Shown here: in pieces, positions 35,132 to 47,189 of the stretch
Numbering within the stretch: position 1 is the stretch's first letter
How the letters are laid out: the number at the start of each line of letters is the position of its first letter
Assembly (NCBI RefSeq): GCF_021134715.1
Contig: NC_060023.1
Span: forward strand, 11,780,001 to 11,844,000
DNA length: 64,000 nt
Source: Daphnia pulex
Taxonomy: Eukaryota > Arthropoda > Branchiopoda > Diplostraca > Daphniidae
Direction of reading: 5' to 3'
Notes under the pieces: model-generated
The model's database searches: none
Seen by the model: the letters and a program-made list of their open reading frames with translations, nothing else
What the model was told of the DNA's origin: nothing
Translations under genes and position numbers: made by a program

Positions 35132-37797
35132 ATGTTGCGAAGCAAATTTCATGTTTACAAAATAGGATTCTGGATTCTCGAAATTACTGTTACATTGTTT
35201 ACCATTTATTTTTTGGTAAATAAGCTGAAAAACGTCAACTATCACCGCCTGCAGCAGGTAGAAACGTGACTGTTTTTATTCCAAGTCGTTCTCTAACAAT
35301 AACAAATAGTATACTGTAAATTCTAAGGACTTTCTCTTATTTTTTAGGATCTAAAAATTACAATAAAGGAGCGTCCATTTTATTTAGGACTCACATCACT
35401 AAAAGAAGAAAATTTAGGTCCAATTAATGGAAATGTGACAATAAATCGCGAGTTTTTCAATTTTTTGTCATTAAATTTGCACGAAACTTCTTATCCTGGA
35501 GCGGAGAATTACACCCGCTATACAGTGGCTCGATTGGGATTGTCTCCATTGGTTGATGTACAACCACTGATTCCCGAATTAGGCCCAGTGATCAACGACG
35601 TCCTATCGTTTCGATATCTCTTCACCGTCTCACCGTGCGTGTTCAATGATGGAAGTTTGAATAAAAAAGTTTTCGTTGCTGTAAATTCAGCTACACATAA
35701 ATTTGGCGAGCGAGAAATGATCCGACAAACTTGGCTTAAACATTTAAAAAATGAGATTGAATTGGGTCCCATCGGCATTGCAGGTTACGGATTCTTTTTG
35801 GGACTGACGCACGATAGTGAGACGCAGAGAACAATAGAAAAAGAAAGCATGCAATATGGTGACATCATTCAGATCGGGATTTATGATTTCTACCGAAATT
35901 TAATGCTGAAAAAGGCTGGTTCTTTCAATTGGTTGCATACAAATTGTATTGAAGTCGATTATGTTCTCATGATCGACGACGATGTCTACGTCAACGTGCG
36001 CAAATTAGCTAATTTCGTTCAATCCTACAACCAGTCCAGAATTCCGACTATGTTTGGATCGCCTCCACCACCCTCGGGTTTTGGTTACTTCGTTACTCTC
36101 CGAGGTATGCTATTCAGGCATTAAATAGAATAAAATGTTTAATACTTTTTCCTTTACTAATAAATGGAAAAACACACGAAAAAAGAAAAAAAAATTCTAA
36201 GAAATACTTTTCATTAAGGGGAGAAATGTCTAGATGTATCTAATCAATGCTGTCTTTTCACCTTCTCCGAGACATTATGTCGAAGGAGACAGGATGTATG
36301 GAAAATGTTCACTGTTAAAACGGTTACTAAATTTTCTGGGTTGCCAACTACGAAATAAACGGAACACCCCCGAAATTTTGGTATGTAGCCCAAATTTTGG
36401 GTTTTTTTTACCCTAAACCAGAAAAACCCGAAAAATTCGAAGTAAAAACCCCCAATAATACAGAATTCTTTTGACTAAATCGTAGTTGAGTGCATGAATG
36501 ATTAGGACTTGTAAATTTTTAAAATTTCTCATTGTGAATATAGAAAAAGTTAGCGGTTACGTAAATATGTTTAAAATTGGCTACTCACAAATACTATCTT
36601 TGGTATTAGCATACTTGAAATAAAACGTGTGCTAGGCATATATATATATATAATGTGACGATGATGAGCATATTTTTTAGTATAAAAAAGTCTCCGATGA
36701 TTTCCCTGCTGCTCCCGATAATTTAAACCGTGCCTCATACCCAGGAATTTCACGAATTTTTCCCTAAATATTTACATAACATTTAAAATGTGAATGATAC
36801 ACACAGTGTTGGTAGAGTACTTAATCTTGTGCGAAAGATATTCAAAAGAGGTCTTTAAGTATCTATAGTCCAAAATTAAGTAGCTTACTACCACTGTGTT
36901 AGATAAAATCATGTTTTTAATTTTTAAAAACCATTTAATTTCGGGGTTTAAATCCTTAAAATTATGTGTTGGAAGAAAATTGATGTGCGTTAAACGCCAA
37001 ATATTTCGTGTCCCCCACGAATATTTAGTATAAGTTACGAAAAATTCGGTAGTTAACAAAATTTTCGGGGTTTAAACACCCAAAAAATCGGTAATCTTTT
37101 TAACAGTGACAGCGCGGTTTCTAGAGTTCATGTCCGTAATTATGTAGACACTGTCTAGAAAATGTGTTTAGACAACTCGAGTCTAGATATATCTAGGAAG
37201 TATTTCTTATAGAGTGTTCTTTTTAATTTATTTTATGTTAGAGGGTAAATCGGAAATCCCATACGAGGAATGGCCATGGACTCACTATCCTCCTTATTTC
37301 AACGGACCGGCTGTGTTGATAACTGGAAGTGCAATCCTACCGCTGTTAGCTTGTTTTCAGACGACGCCAATGTTACTACGAGCGATAGACGATGTTTATA
37401 ATAGCGGCATTTGTCCTGAGAAAACGGGCATCAAGATTCATTTCTCCAACGATACTTTAAAGTAAGCCTATACACATATACGCCACAATTACTTTTGACT
37501 TTACTAATGTTAAGCCTAACCCATCAGTGTGTGCTGACAACTTAATATATAAATGTATTTCAATATATACAGTTTACTGTATAAAGACATCTATGATACA
37601 TATTTATTATACAATAACTGTCATTTTCATACAGTTTCTATAATAAGGAACCGCCCATTGGCTGCGAATTGCGTCACGTCCTTGCCTGGAATGTCTTGAA
37701 ACCCGAAAACTTCAATAAATCCCATTTTGAAACAATTGACTTCTACCAGAGAACTCATAATACATCAAATGGTTTATTGTTAACACATTGCAATTGA
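35132..37797 (+). CDS. beta-1,3-galactosyltransferase-like, GT31 family, four exons
   Basis: Exons 35132-35257, 35348-36104, 37242-37461 and 37635-37797 join in frame to 421 residues (phases 0, 1, 2). The first exon is small and holds the type II anchor (FWILEITVTLFTIYFLV). The catalytic domain starts VNREFFNF-like at ITINREFFNFLSLNLHE. It contains LGPVINDVLSFRY, VAVNSATHKFGEREMIRQTW, GYGFFLGLTHDSE and YVLMIDDDVYVN (DDD at about 252-254). The third exon has WPWTHYPPYFNG and AIDDVYNSGIC, where the usual E-D pair before VY is I-D-D. The last exon gives GCELRHVLAWNVLKPENF. Sequence is closest to the 10.9-12.7 kb gene (NYTRYTVARLGL shared). Intron 2 has swollen to 1.1 kb by a MITE at 36310-37109. 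Confidence 0.87.
36310..37109. mobile_element. MITE of the CACTGTTAA family inside an intron
   Basis: The left end CACTGTTAAAACGGTTAC pairs with the right end GTAATCTTTTTAACAGTG. The left 150 bp match the right end of the element at 38455-38992 in inverted orientation (shared words AACCAGAAAAACCC-like and CGAAATTTTGGTATGTAGCC). It accounts for most of intron 2 of the GT31 gene. Confidence 0.65.
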
Positions 37798-38269
37798 ATA
37801 AATAATAGCAATGCATATTGAAAGCTGAGAAGCCGACTGAGATATGAATATTTTGTTGCTTCTTCCAATTTGAAACTAAATATACATATGAAATTAGAAT
37901 ACAAGGTTTTCTTTAAAATAACTATAGCTAAAAATCCACAAAATTTCAAAATGCTGTTCTCTAGATCAAGACAAAAAATCGATATTCCGCAGTTCAGCCA
38001 GCAATTAACAGAAGCAAGTAAAACAGATAAGCTCTTTAATTCAACAATGATTGCAATCAATAGCAATCTTGAAATTATAAGTTTCTTTCTCTGCCCTATA
38101 AGAATTAATTAGTATTATAAGCTTCCGAACTCTATATCAATAGCTGGTGGCACAGCGGATAAATACTGGCTTGTAAATCTGAGATTTCGGGTTCGATTTC
38201 TGAAAAAGCATATGGGAAGAAAAAGCATGGGCACTAAACTAGAATTATAGGCCTATCATGTATAATTAC
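37798..38269. other. intergenic; tRNA-like segment at 38147-38215
   Basis: The tRNA-like segment has A box TGGCACAGCGG and B box GGGTTCGATTTCT but no full cloverleaf. It is best taken as a SINE-type or MITE-internal fragment rather than a working tRNA. Confidence 0.45.
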
Positions 38270-38440
38270 GCTTGTTTCATTTTTGTTCGTCGCTTTCTCG
38301 GCTTCTACTTTCTTTGCTCTTGTTCGTGCTCTAGCCTACATCTCCAGTTTCGTCATGGTGAACTCATTTCATGCAAGGGAAAGTCGAATATAAATTGTAT
38401 TATCGCCTCAACTGCACGAGTCAATATACATATCAAAGTA
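38270..38440 (+). pseudogene. relic of Star-like gene exon 1
   Basis: Aligns with exon 1 of the Star-like gene at 55603-55788: TTCGTCGCTTTCTCGGCT, TTTGCTCTTGTTCGT, CTACATCTCCAGTTTCGTC and AACTCATTTCATGCA. Indels and stops break it, and the ATG region is lost. It is the third 5' fragment of this family in the window. Confidence 0.6.
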
Positions 38441-38454
38441 AGGCTTATTATTAT

Positions 38455-38992
38455 CACTGTTAAAACATTTCACGACTTTTTCGTGGTTGTAGCTCCCAAA
38501 AATTAATAGTCGGAGATTCGTGGTTGTTAGCTACCAAAATTTCGTAGAATAATCCACAACGAAAATTTGGGGGATAAAAATACTGAAAATATATTGCTCG
38601 ACGTGGGGATTGAACCTCTATCCTTTCGAGTGCTAGCACAGAACTCCAACCACTACACCAATCATTACTCATATGTATCGATAATTTTATTTATTACTAT
38701 ACCAACGTACACATGAGCAAAATATTTACAGTTTCCAATTCAAGCCTGGTACATCAGTTTTAATCAGTAGCAGTAAGTTTGAACTATCTTATTAACTTCT
38801 AAGCAGCGATTGCTTGCATCCTTAACTCCAAATTTTTTGGGGTTTCTAGTTTTCTACTTCGATTTTTCGGGGTTATCTGGTTTAGGGTATAAAAACCCCA
38901 AAATTTAGGCTACATACCAAAATTTCGGGGGTGTTCCGTTTTTTTTTTTTTTTGTTGGCAACCCCGAAAATTTAGTAACCGTTTTAACAGTG
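38455..38992. mobile_element. MITE of the CACTGTTAA family
   Basis: The ends CACTGTTAAAAC and TTTTAACAGTG are inverted repeats, flanked by AT on both sides as a two-base target duplication. A tRNA-like segment on the minus strand (about 38599-38665) has A box TGGTGTAGTGG and B box GGTTCAATCCC. Confidence 0.7.
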
Positions 38993-39200
38993 ATAGTCTA
39001 TACATTCTAATGCGGCGTAAGAATTCTTACGCCAAGCCTCTTGGCCTCTTTTTCAACTTCGTTGAAATGGGACGCACCTGGTCCCCATTTCCTACTTAAA
39101 TACTTATATTAAAGTAGGTTACCGCCGCTGTGTAAAACCCGCTGTATTGGGCAGTTTCGATGTCAATTTCCATATAATCAATGAATAGAGAATTGGTGTA

Positions 39201-40499
39201 TTACGAGATGCTGTGAGCATTGCAAAGGTCGTTGAACAAGAGCTGAGTGGCCTGTGAAAGGGCCGAGTAGCCCGTGTGAACGTAGTCGTTGCAGTTGGCG
39301 AAGGCCGTGGCGTATTCCTTCGTGTTGTCACTGGAATGGGAATGCTCGTAGCGTTTATGGATGGCGCAAGCGCGGACGTATTCGTCGGCCAATGGATCGC
39401 TGGAATCCCACAGGTAGACTCCGCGGCGGGCGTTGGAATCAGATTTCGTCTGGATGACGAGACGCTGGAGGGCGATTCGGTTGTAGTGGCGGAGCTTGTC
39501 GGACACAACTAGCGTGTTGGAATTGCCGTTGTCGCCGTAAGAGTCGACCGAGGTGTACTGGCGAAGCCAAATGATGCGGCCGCAAGAGCCTGAAGATGAC
39601 ATGGAGGTCAGGATGGGTCCCAGGTGGGTCATTCTCCTCTGGTAGAGGGCGATGTCGGCCCCGTGTTCCCTGAGCATGTGCCACACCGCCATACTCAACA
39701 GGATGAATTGGGGTCGTCTCCTTGGATCGGACAGTGCCGTTTCGCGTATGTGGCGCAGGGTATTGATCAATTCGTCGTTGACGAGCGGTCGCCATTTGAA
39801 GGAGACGCGCAGTCTGAGTATGCGACTGATCATTTCAATGTCGCCGTGATAATGGGCTGGAATGGGACTTGGCACCGTCACCCAGTCGTAGTTTGGAATA
39901 ATCTAGTATATCCAGGTGCAAACAATCAATGATAGATCTCATCAATAACAGAAAAGGCAAAGGATCCAACAGCATCAGCATTGAAATAATAAACTAACCT
40001 TGACAAAGTTGAAAAACTGTTGACGAATTCTCGAGTCGCCCATAAAGAAGAAAAGCAATTCGTCCGGCATCAGTGGGCTGCTGCTGCTAATGTTGGCGGT
40101 GGCGACTTGCTGGTGAAACAGAGCGTCCAAACAGGTGGCGATGGGTTGGGCCGTGTAGCGCATGAGGCGGCAAATCATTCCGTCGTCACAACTCTTGAGC
40201 AGCGAGAGGCGACTGATGACGTCACCCTCGCCTACCCCGTCGTAGGCCCGTCCATTCAACAGATTGCCCACGCAGAGAGGCGGCTGTTCCAGCATCTGCA
40301 GCATCAGTTGGTTTCCCAAAAGTGGATGGCCCGCCTGCTGACTAATAGTGTTGACTGCTGATGCTGTAATTTCCACGAGCAGAAGCAAAAACAACAGCAG
40401 CGGCTGGAAACAAAACAACGGGGTTCTTCTTATTCTTCTACTACTACTACGCCCATTGCCAACAGTCCACGATGTCCTCCAGTTCCGTTCCGTTTGCAT
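39201..40499 (-). CDS. CASD1-like PC-esterase/SGNH acyltransferase domain protein
   Basis: Two minus-strand exons, 39999-40499 and 39201-39902, join at phase 0 to 400 residues. The start is the ATG at 40499 (MQTER); the frame upstream has a stop. A membrane segment (FCFQPLLLFLLLLVEI) follows a basic N-terminus. Block I is MGDSRIRQQFFNFV with the catalytic serine at about 156. The C-terminal motif is NCNDYVHTG, whose Asp-x-x-His (about 373-376) completes an SGNH-type triad. Between them lie PQFILLSMAVWHML and IALYQRRM. GDSRIRQ is typical of the PC-esterase domain of CASD1, the sialate O-acetyltransferase. This protein has only that domain, not the multi-pass acyltransferase part. It likely adds or removes O-acetyl groups on Golgi glycans; the direction is unknown. 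A dead paralogue sits at 14.9-15.8 kb. Confidence 0.8.
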
Positions 40500-40865
40500 C
40501 TCTTCTCTCAAATAATTGGATTACAAGTGCTGTACCTTTTGATCGCGGGACGAGGGCCGGGTCCCGCCTCGTTCCACCATCGGTCAGTGTTGCAAGTCGA
40601 CTGATGCTGGTTATTGATTGACTCGCTAGCGCCCGCCGTCAGTCGTCAGCACCGTCGACTCCAACCGCCTAATTAACAGCTGTTTCGTTTCGAATGAAAT
40701 TGCGGTTAACTATAATATTAAATCAGAAAGAAAGGCGCAACACCTCACTAATATACCCACTCGTCGTATACATAACAAAGACTTGACTTGACTTTCTTAT
40801 GTTCAAGTGCGTTTCCCAACACTTGCTCCTACATCTCCTACCTACATCTCCATCCTACATCTCCT

Positions 40866-41345
40866 ACAACCGTCGGGACTCTGGGATCGATTCTAGAGGA
40901 TCAAAAAAATTCGGATCAAACGTCGGACAAGAAAAAGACGGAATCTGCAAAAGGCTCAGAAAACATTTACAAAGTTCAGTGTTTCCCGCTGTACTCGATG
41001 CTAGTCGCTGTGGGCAGAACTCGAGTCGACTATTTCAGTTTGGACGTCGAAGGTTCCGAGTACAAAATATTGGCAACCATTCCTTGGTATAAAGTCGACA
41101 TCAAGGTATTTGACAGTAAATTGATTTCCGGTTGGATGTGCAACATCTAATTTTATTTTTAATTGATTGTTATGGAGACGTTGACTGTCGAGTGGAATCA
41201 CGTCCCAGAAGGTGAAGCCGCCATGACTCGATTGATGGAGAAGAACAAATTCGTCAAGTTTGGTTTCATTGAAATGAAATTCTCTCATGAAGTAGTTTAC
41301 GTCCAGGATTTCCTGGACGACTTGAGAAAGTTCGAAGACTATTAA
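40866..41345 (+). pseudogene. 3' fragment of a Star-like/FkbM methyltransferase gene
   Basis: Begins abruptly inside exon 5 (at the codons for ATVGTLGSILEDQ) and runs to a GT donor at 41106. The last exon is 41178-41345 (VEWNHVPEGEAAM to DLRKFEDY). It retains DYFSLDVEGSEYKIL, the acidic motif of the FkbM fold. The nucleotide sequence is almost identical to 56599-57077. The anchor, exons 1-4 and the SAM-binding ECGAYDGE block are missing: the duplication breakpoint is at about 40866, just after a short tract of CTACATCTCC units. The matching 5' part lies downstream at 48.6-49.7 kb. Confidence 0.85.
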
Positions 41346-42150
41346 ATAGGCTATTAATAAGACTTATTTACCTTGAACCAATTCCGGAAAAAATCGTCCA
41401 AAAACGTAAAAATGGGCGTATGTATTCATCAATTGCTGTAATAGCCTGCATCAACAGGTTTCAAACGAAAGAAATTCAATTATTTCATGGCATTTACTAA
41501 ATACTGCTTCAGTTATTGCGCTATTATGGCGTGAAAGCAATAAACGAAGTCATGAAATAATGGCAACCAACGGCCACTATCGCCGTGTCGTGATCAAAGT
41601 TAAATGCACAAGCGTCAGAACTACACGCTGCAGCTAGTGCAAGTAGTAGGCCTATACACCTCAAGAGATTCTGCTTTTCTGTCAAATATGTCTATATAGC
41701 TCACTAAAACTATTCACTGATGAATGTCACCCGTCAAACATGCAGGTTCAACAGTTTATCACATTATTCATCAATGGATTCTGAATGGAGATGACGGTTA
41801 AATGTGATGGTGAGAGTTTTCCTCCCAAGAATCAATTTTTCAATTTCCCTTCCTTCCTGAAAGAAAGCCACAACACGATCAGCCATTCAGCCTGTAGCAT
41901 TTTGAATATACAATTTGTGTGGAGCATTTTTTAAATACATGACTGTAATTGCCACGAGCTCCATTCGACATTACAAGAAAATCTGATGCCAGTAGACATT
42001 TTTCTTAGATAGAGCACAGTGTATAATCCATTCACGGCGTGGATTGCAGTCAAGCACATCGTGAAGGGTCAACAACTTACGGTAAATCCTAGCTATTAGT
42101 CAATATCTTTTGCAATAAATTATCGTACTGTTTTGGGGGGGTTTCAGAGA
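41346..42150. other. spacer within duplication
   Basis: No gene is seen. The segment is nearly identical to 57078-57883. A pyrimidine-poor CAG at 42145-42147 just before the PC-esterase ATG suggests an untranslated first exon upstream. Confidence 0.4.
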
Positions 42151-43547
42151 ATGAAAAGTAAAGAAGCTGCTATCAAGTCAACATTAATCGTTATTTCTGT
42201 GTTGGTGATGCCATCAGAAGTGACGACACTCATCAGTGACACTCATCATTCTATTCGTTCGGAGGCCAATCACAACCGTCTCATCTCACCTGCTCAACTT
42301 GACGGATGCTTCTATACAGACAGCTATTTGAATCGACGTCATTTGAAGATAAGAAGCGACGACATCATCTACGGAACCGGGTCCAGCAGAAGCGGCGAAG
42401 AAGAAAGATTTAAGCATCAGTGCCTTCAGCCTCAACTTGTTGTTCGGCGATACGAAAAGGAAGATGTCGTCCGCTGCCTGGATTCTTTGTGGGTGCGAAA
42501 GGGCAGTAGACAACCCGTATACATCGCCTTCGTAGGCGACTCGACTTCTCGGCAACACTTTGTCAGCCTCGTCAGGGTTAGCTTGCTCGATACATAGGCC
42601 TATGTATAGACTAAAGTTAAGAGCACTTCGATGCATTTCATGCAATAACCTTGATTCCCGTTTCTTTGATGAACAGTTGATTCCTGATTACGATAGAGAG
42701 ACTGTCAGCCGATTCAACACTCCAACTGCTGAACAACTTTATCACGACGACATGAATATTACCAGTCCTCTTTTGGCCAATTTGAAACTCGCCTTTTTCT
42801 GGCGGAATCTAATCAACGAGGAGATGCTATCTCTTTTCAGGCGATGGGCATCTACAGAAGATCAATCGCAAGTCCCCGATTTAATTTTCTTTGGTGAGTT
42901 GAATAATTCAACATTCTTGGTGTTGGGTACTATTGATCGCATACGCGCTGAGCATCTATAGTGTAAAAATATATGTGTTGACATATAATCGGCCCTCTAT
43001 AAAATAGGCTATAACGTGAATTTCACCCTGAAATGAATAGGCGCAACCGTTCATCACATGCTTCCCAGTAATGATTTCAGTTTTGAAACGTACCAAACGC
43101 TGTTGGAAAATGAGTTGGTACCTCTCATGAAGAAAAGTTTGGCTGTTCATCCTCACCAGGAGATTATCTGGTTGAAACCAAGCCACACGATTGAGCGCAA
43201 TGTGAACAGCGTGATTCCAGTATACCAAGACAAAATAAAGAAATACACTGCTATTCTCCCTCGGGCCTTAAAGTAAATAATATACCGTGAACATTTTCTT
43301 ATTCATTCAAATTTGTATATATTTTTAATGCAAGATGTTTATTGTTTCATGTAGAGATACGAGAATTGTGATTTGGGACACGATTAACGCCCTCGCCGAG
43401 GAATACATCCGCGCCTGCACTTTGACTCGGTACGACCGTCAAGACGTGCATTATTATGAAAATTGCCACGATTTCATCCATACGGGAATGAGGGCTATTT
43501 CAATAGGAACTCGACTCCTCTTGAACCACTTGTGCAAAACACTATAG
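42151..43547 (+). CDS. PC-esterase domain protein with GDS and DxxH motifs (copy 1)
   Basis: Four exons, 42151-42576, 42677-42893, 43041-43272 and 43355-43547, join in frame to 355 residues (phases 0, 1, 2). The start ATG follows an AG acceptor-like site. The N-terminus (LIVISVLVMPSEVTTLI) is hydrophobic and may be a signal peptide or anchor. Block I is FVGDSTSRQHFVSLV (serine about 131). The C-terminal NCHDFIHTG gives Asp 331 and His 334. Blocks such as ATVHHMLPSN and IIWLKPSHT align with the CASD1-like gene at 39.2-40.5 kb, and the intron after block I sits at the same place. It is therefore a diverged paralogue, probably acting on acyl groups of glycans in the secretory pathway. All motifs are intact, although it is surrounded by broken genes. 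Confidence 0.82.
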
Positions 43548-45096
43548 TCGGGGCTGCATGCGGCTGCATGCTGGAATTCACTTTCTAATATATATTAATC
43601 TGTGTTTGCTTTTATCAGTTTGTTTTATATTGAACAAAAAAAATACAGCAATTATTTTAACACAGAAGAATGAATTATTCGTACACTTTCGATTTCTATT
43701 TATTTCTTTTATTTTTCTACGATTTTTAAAAATTGTTTCTTATCGTTTTTATCGATATCTAATGTAGCACTCAAATTATTGGTGTCGTCTGCTCTTGTTT
43801 TCATACGTGGCACGAAAAATAGCACGTAACAAATAAATGTGGTCGTCGTGTCTCATTATAGAATCGCTTAATAGTTGATACACACTCAGTGATGTTTATA
43901 ACAGGTAAATAAAACTAGGAAAGCACATGGAATGATTATGGGATCTTTGAAACCTGTTCCAAATTTGTGATATTTTAGTTCCTGATGACTAATAGCATTT
44001 ATCTGTTGATGCATGGTTGTTTATTATTTGCACTATATGTAACCTTTATCTTTGTGCAGATTTGAGGCCTATGCCAGCCATCGTAACCACAAGATATGCA
44101 AGATTTTCTTGTGCTAGTATTAACCTTTCAGCAGAAATCTCAATGTCTTCGCTTGGGTATTTATTTTCGTTTCTTTCATCCCTGTGACCTGCTAGATTTT
44201 TTATGCATGATGCATGACTTGAGTCAATGCAGCGTATAACATGGAAGCCTTAAAATCTCCTGTTATTATTACCAATTAGTGTTTACCCACTGTCTACTTT
44301 AAACTTTTCTTACTTGTTGTTTCTGTCAATGATGTTTTTCGTAACCTATTTTGTATTTTTGATTTAGATAAACAGCATCCCGTTGGAGAAACTACCGATG
44401 TCGATCGAGTTACGTATCTCTTCTTCCTCTTTCTTTAAATGTTCTGAATTTCTGATGGTGCACTCCCATCTCCCATGTAAGTGTGTGGGTGTGGGTATTT
44501 ACGAGAACCTCCTTTTTCCTATATCCCGCCTGGTCTGGTCAACTTTTCAGCAGATGGATGGATGGATTACTTGTGAATGGAAACCTGGTATTAATTCCCA
44601 GGCTTAAAGGTAGGAAAAATTAGTCTCATTTATTCCATTCTGACTATTTGATGGCGTTGATTATAAATCGTCAGGCCTAAAAAGTACGGATTACGATTAT
44701 TATCTGATCCATGGTGGTTAACTGTGAATGTTTCCCCTTGCCATTTTTGTTTGTTCAGTCAGGGTTTTTTAATCACTCATTTGTAGAACGCCTGTAAATC
44801 AGTCCCAATTTCGTACCTCACAACTTTGTCTGTGGGTAAACAATCAAATTAAAAAATATTTGAACTTGAAACACTTTAAGCAAAAAGTGCAACTAGACAA
44901 ATTTTATGACCAAGAAAGACCTGTCCCCACTTCCACGTAGGCTGTCACCGTTCAGTTTTTTATCGGAAACCTTTATTTGTCTGGTAGATAGTGGAAATAT
45001 TGTTTACATTTTATACAGCGTAATTTAAAAAAAAAAAAAAACAAAACAAACAAACAAACAAATGAATGACAAGATGACGCAAACATTCCGTTAGAT
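43548..45096. other. spacer within duplication, no gene seen
   Basis: Matches 59373-60905 closely. A sub-segment (about 43960-44180) has a third, more diverged copy at 54890-55200. Short open frames are not preserved between the copies. Confidence 0.45.
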
Positions 45097-46537
45097 TCAG
45101 AACGTTGTCATATTTTGTTGCAGTAAATTGTCAAGGTAATCATATCCGGAGAGACAGGCAATATCTTTATGATACCACCAGTCAGTTATATCTTCGTAGA
45201 CTTTGGGTTTCTGTTGAGGATCGTTGAGTTTCTCGCAAAGTTCGCACCAGCCACTGACTGGCCTTCTCACCACTTCGTAATTTTGTTTCCAGTTGAAATA
45301 TTTCAGGTAGAGGCCGTCATTCTCGTCCAGCAGTTTTAAATAATCGGCCAGGGCTTTTGGCGATTTGAAATCTCCCGCGTCTATGTAAGACATGGGTGGG
45401 GCGTATGCGGAGTAATCGGCGCCTCCGTAGACGATGGGGACAATGTCGGCCGCCATGGCTCGATAGAATTTCTCTGTGACGTAATCGGGACAAATTGCAT
45501 TCTCGGCCGCCACGTAGAACTTGTAGCTGTCGAGTAACTTGTCACACTTTCGCTCCGCATCGGAACGCACGTGAGCGATCCGCAACTGCCGTACGTGTCG
45601 ATTGGGACGTGTTGGCTCACCAGTTCGAAATATTTTTCTCTGAGACTGTCAGTGCGGCAATGGGAGACGAACCAGGCGACCATTTTCGTCTTTTTGGCCA
45701 GCAGAAAGTGTCGACTGCTGATTGATTTGTTGTTGTTGGGCATCATCATGGAAGCCGGATCAGGCGGAAGGACTTCCGGGCCAAGTCTTCCGGGCATGCT
45801 GGTCGGTGGGGGAAGGGCGTTGGTCCGTCGTTGAATTGCGCCATAAGTGCGGACGTCGTAAATGTCTGAATCCCGTCGATAGGTCATGGTCCAGTTGAAA
45901 AATTGTTCGTTTGTGTGAACATGGGCATGTCGCTGGCAGTGACCAGCGTCTCGTAATTGTAGAAAATGAACCGTTGATTGGGACGTCGGTGAAGTGGATT
46001 CGGCAAATCTTTTTCATTGAAATCGTTGGCGTGGAAAATGACGGCGTCGCTGGTATCCAGCAGATTTCTGTCATCCGTCAAGAGACAATTTGTGATTCGA
46101 CATCCGGCGTCTTTGAACGCCGTGTGCCCCAATCCGAGTTCGAAATCCTTCGAGCTGAAATAGGAATTCCAAAATAGAATCTTCTTGAACATCAGCGAAT
46201 GATGATCTTTGTTATTTCGCTGATGTCGATTGTTTTTTGGGCGATTCACCCAATTGGCCAGGGTCTGTTCGCCACGAATTTCGCTGTCCCAAATGGATGG
46301 CATTTGAATCGCTCCGTTTTCCTTGTGTTTGGGTTGCCAGTTATCAACAATAAAATCAAGTTGATAGTTTGGATTGGGTGAATGTGATTTGTTATTTCCG
46401 CTTACCATTAAAACATTAAAGGCGACGACGCTAACAGAGACAAAGTAGATGATTGCCAAAACACCAAGGAAAAACCAATGGGCTGTCGTCATTCTCCTAC
46501 AGCAGATGAGGACAAGCCGTCGGGTCTGTTGTAACAT
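45097..46537 (-). pseudogene. alpha-1,3-fucosyltransferase, broken copy
   Basis: Left-copy counterpart of the intact gene at 60906-62344. The start (MLQQTRR), membrane segment (FLGVLAIIYFVSVSVVAF) and both halves of the enzyme, including FYVAAENAICPDYVTEKFYR, are present. Two single-base losses break the frame. One is in a T run near 45903, turning NNFFNWTMTYRRDS into NNFSTGP plus a stop. The other is in an A run near 45560, between RSE and KCDKLL. Each lies in a homopolymer where the right copy has one more base. The upstream 561 bp are identical to the right copy, so transcription may continue although no full enzyme can be made. Sequencing error is the main alternative. Confidence 0.85.
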
Positions 46538-47034
46538 GTTTTCGCCACTAAATTTAGGCCCACTCTGAACCGATCGAACCCATAATAACTTTGTCAACCA
46601 CCCGAGACTTTTGAAACAATCACAAGCGAAATATTCAGGTCGCAACCAAAACTGAATAAGCCGAAACAGAACCTACTGTGTCACGATTATTGCGTCCGCG
46701 GAGTCAAATCTTTTTTCTCATGCGAAGCTAAGAAAATGTTCCAGCAGCACATTGACTAGCAGACCAATTAGATTCAAGTCGACGATTGCTGGCTTGAGGA
46801 TATAACATCAAGGGCGATGGTTGTGGTGGCCTTGTGCATATCCTCGGGAAGTCTGGAATCGATATCTGCTTCGTCATCATCAGACATTTGTGTTCATGAC
46901 GATCAATCAGATTCTTATCGCAGCTCAAGGGGGAATTAAACTCCAAATTATATCCCCTGAGCACTTGAAACCTACAGAATAAAATCTAATGCATTAGTGT
47001 AGATCAATGCCACTGTTTCAATTGATGGCCCTCC
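46474..47034. promoter_or_regulatory. divergent promoter region, identical to 62281-62841
   Basis: Covers the fucosyltransferase start (minus strand) and most of the gap to the core-1 GalT-like gene (plus strand). I aligned it by eye with 62281-62841 and found no substitution or indel in 561 bp. Sequence on both sides diverges at once. It holds no convincing gene: the 78-codon minus-strand frame inside is conserved only because the DNA is. I infer a shared bidirectional promoter or a gene-conversion tract. Confidence 0.6.
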
Positions 47035-47189
47035 TGTTTTGCCTATGGCTGGACCCTTCTCACTCTGCAATTATTATCTCGTCAAAGTTGAGGGGAACGA
47101 CCTTTTCGCCCTTGATGATCCATCCTCCTGTTCGGAATCAATTCCAGATTTCAATTGTTGGCTAGTGCGAGCCAGCTCTCTCAGTCCGG

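Noticed and set aside
44383..44607. Small protein frame with a counterpart at 60234-60425
   Set aside because: Indels between the copies alter the N-terminal half and no family is recognised; it is explained by the segmental duplication.
46728..46964. 78-codon frame perfectly conserved in both duplicated copies (also 62535-62771)
   Set aside because: It lies wholly inside the 561-bp identical tract, so its conservation says nothing about coding.
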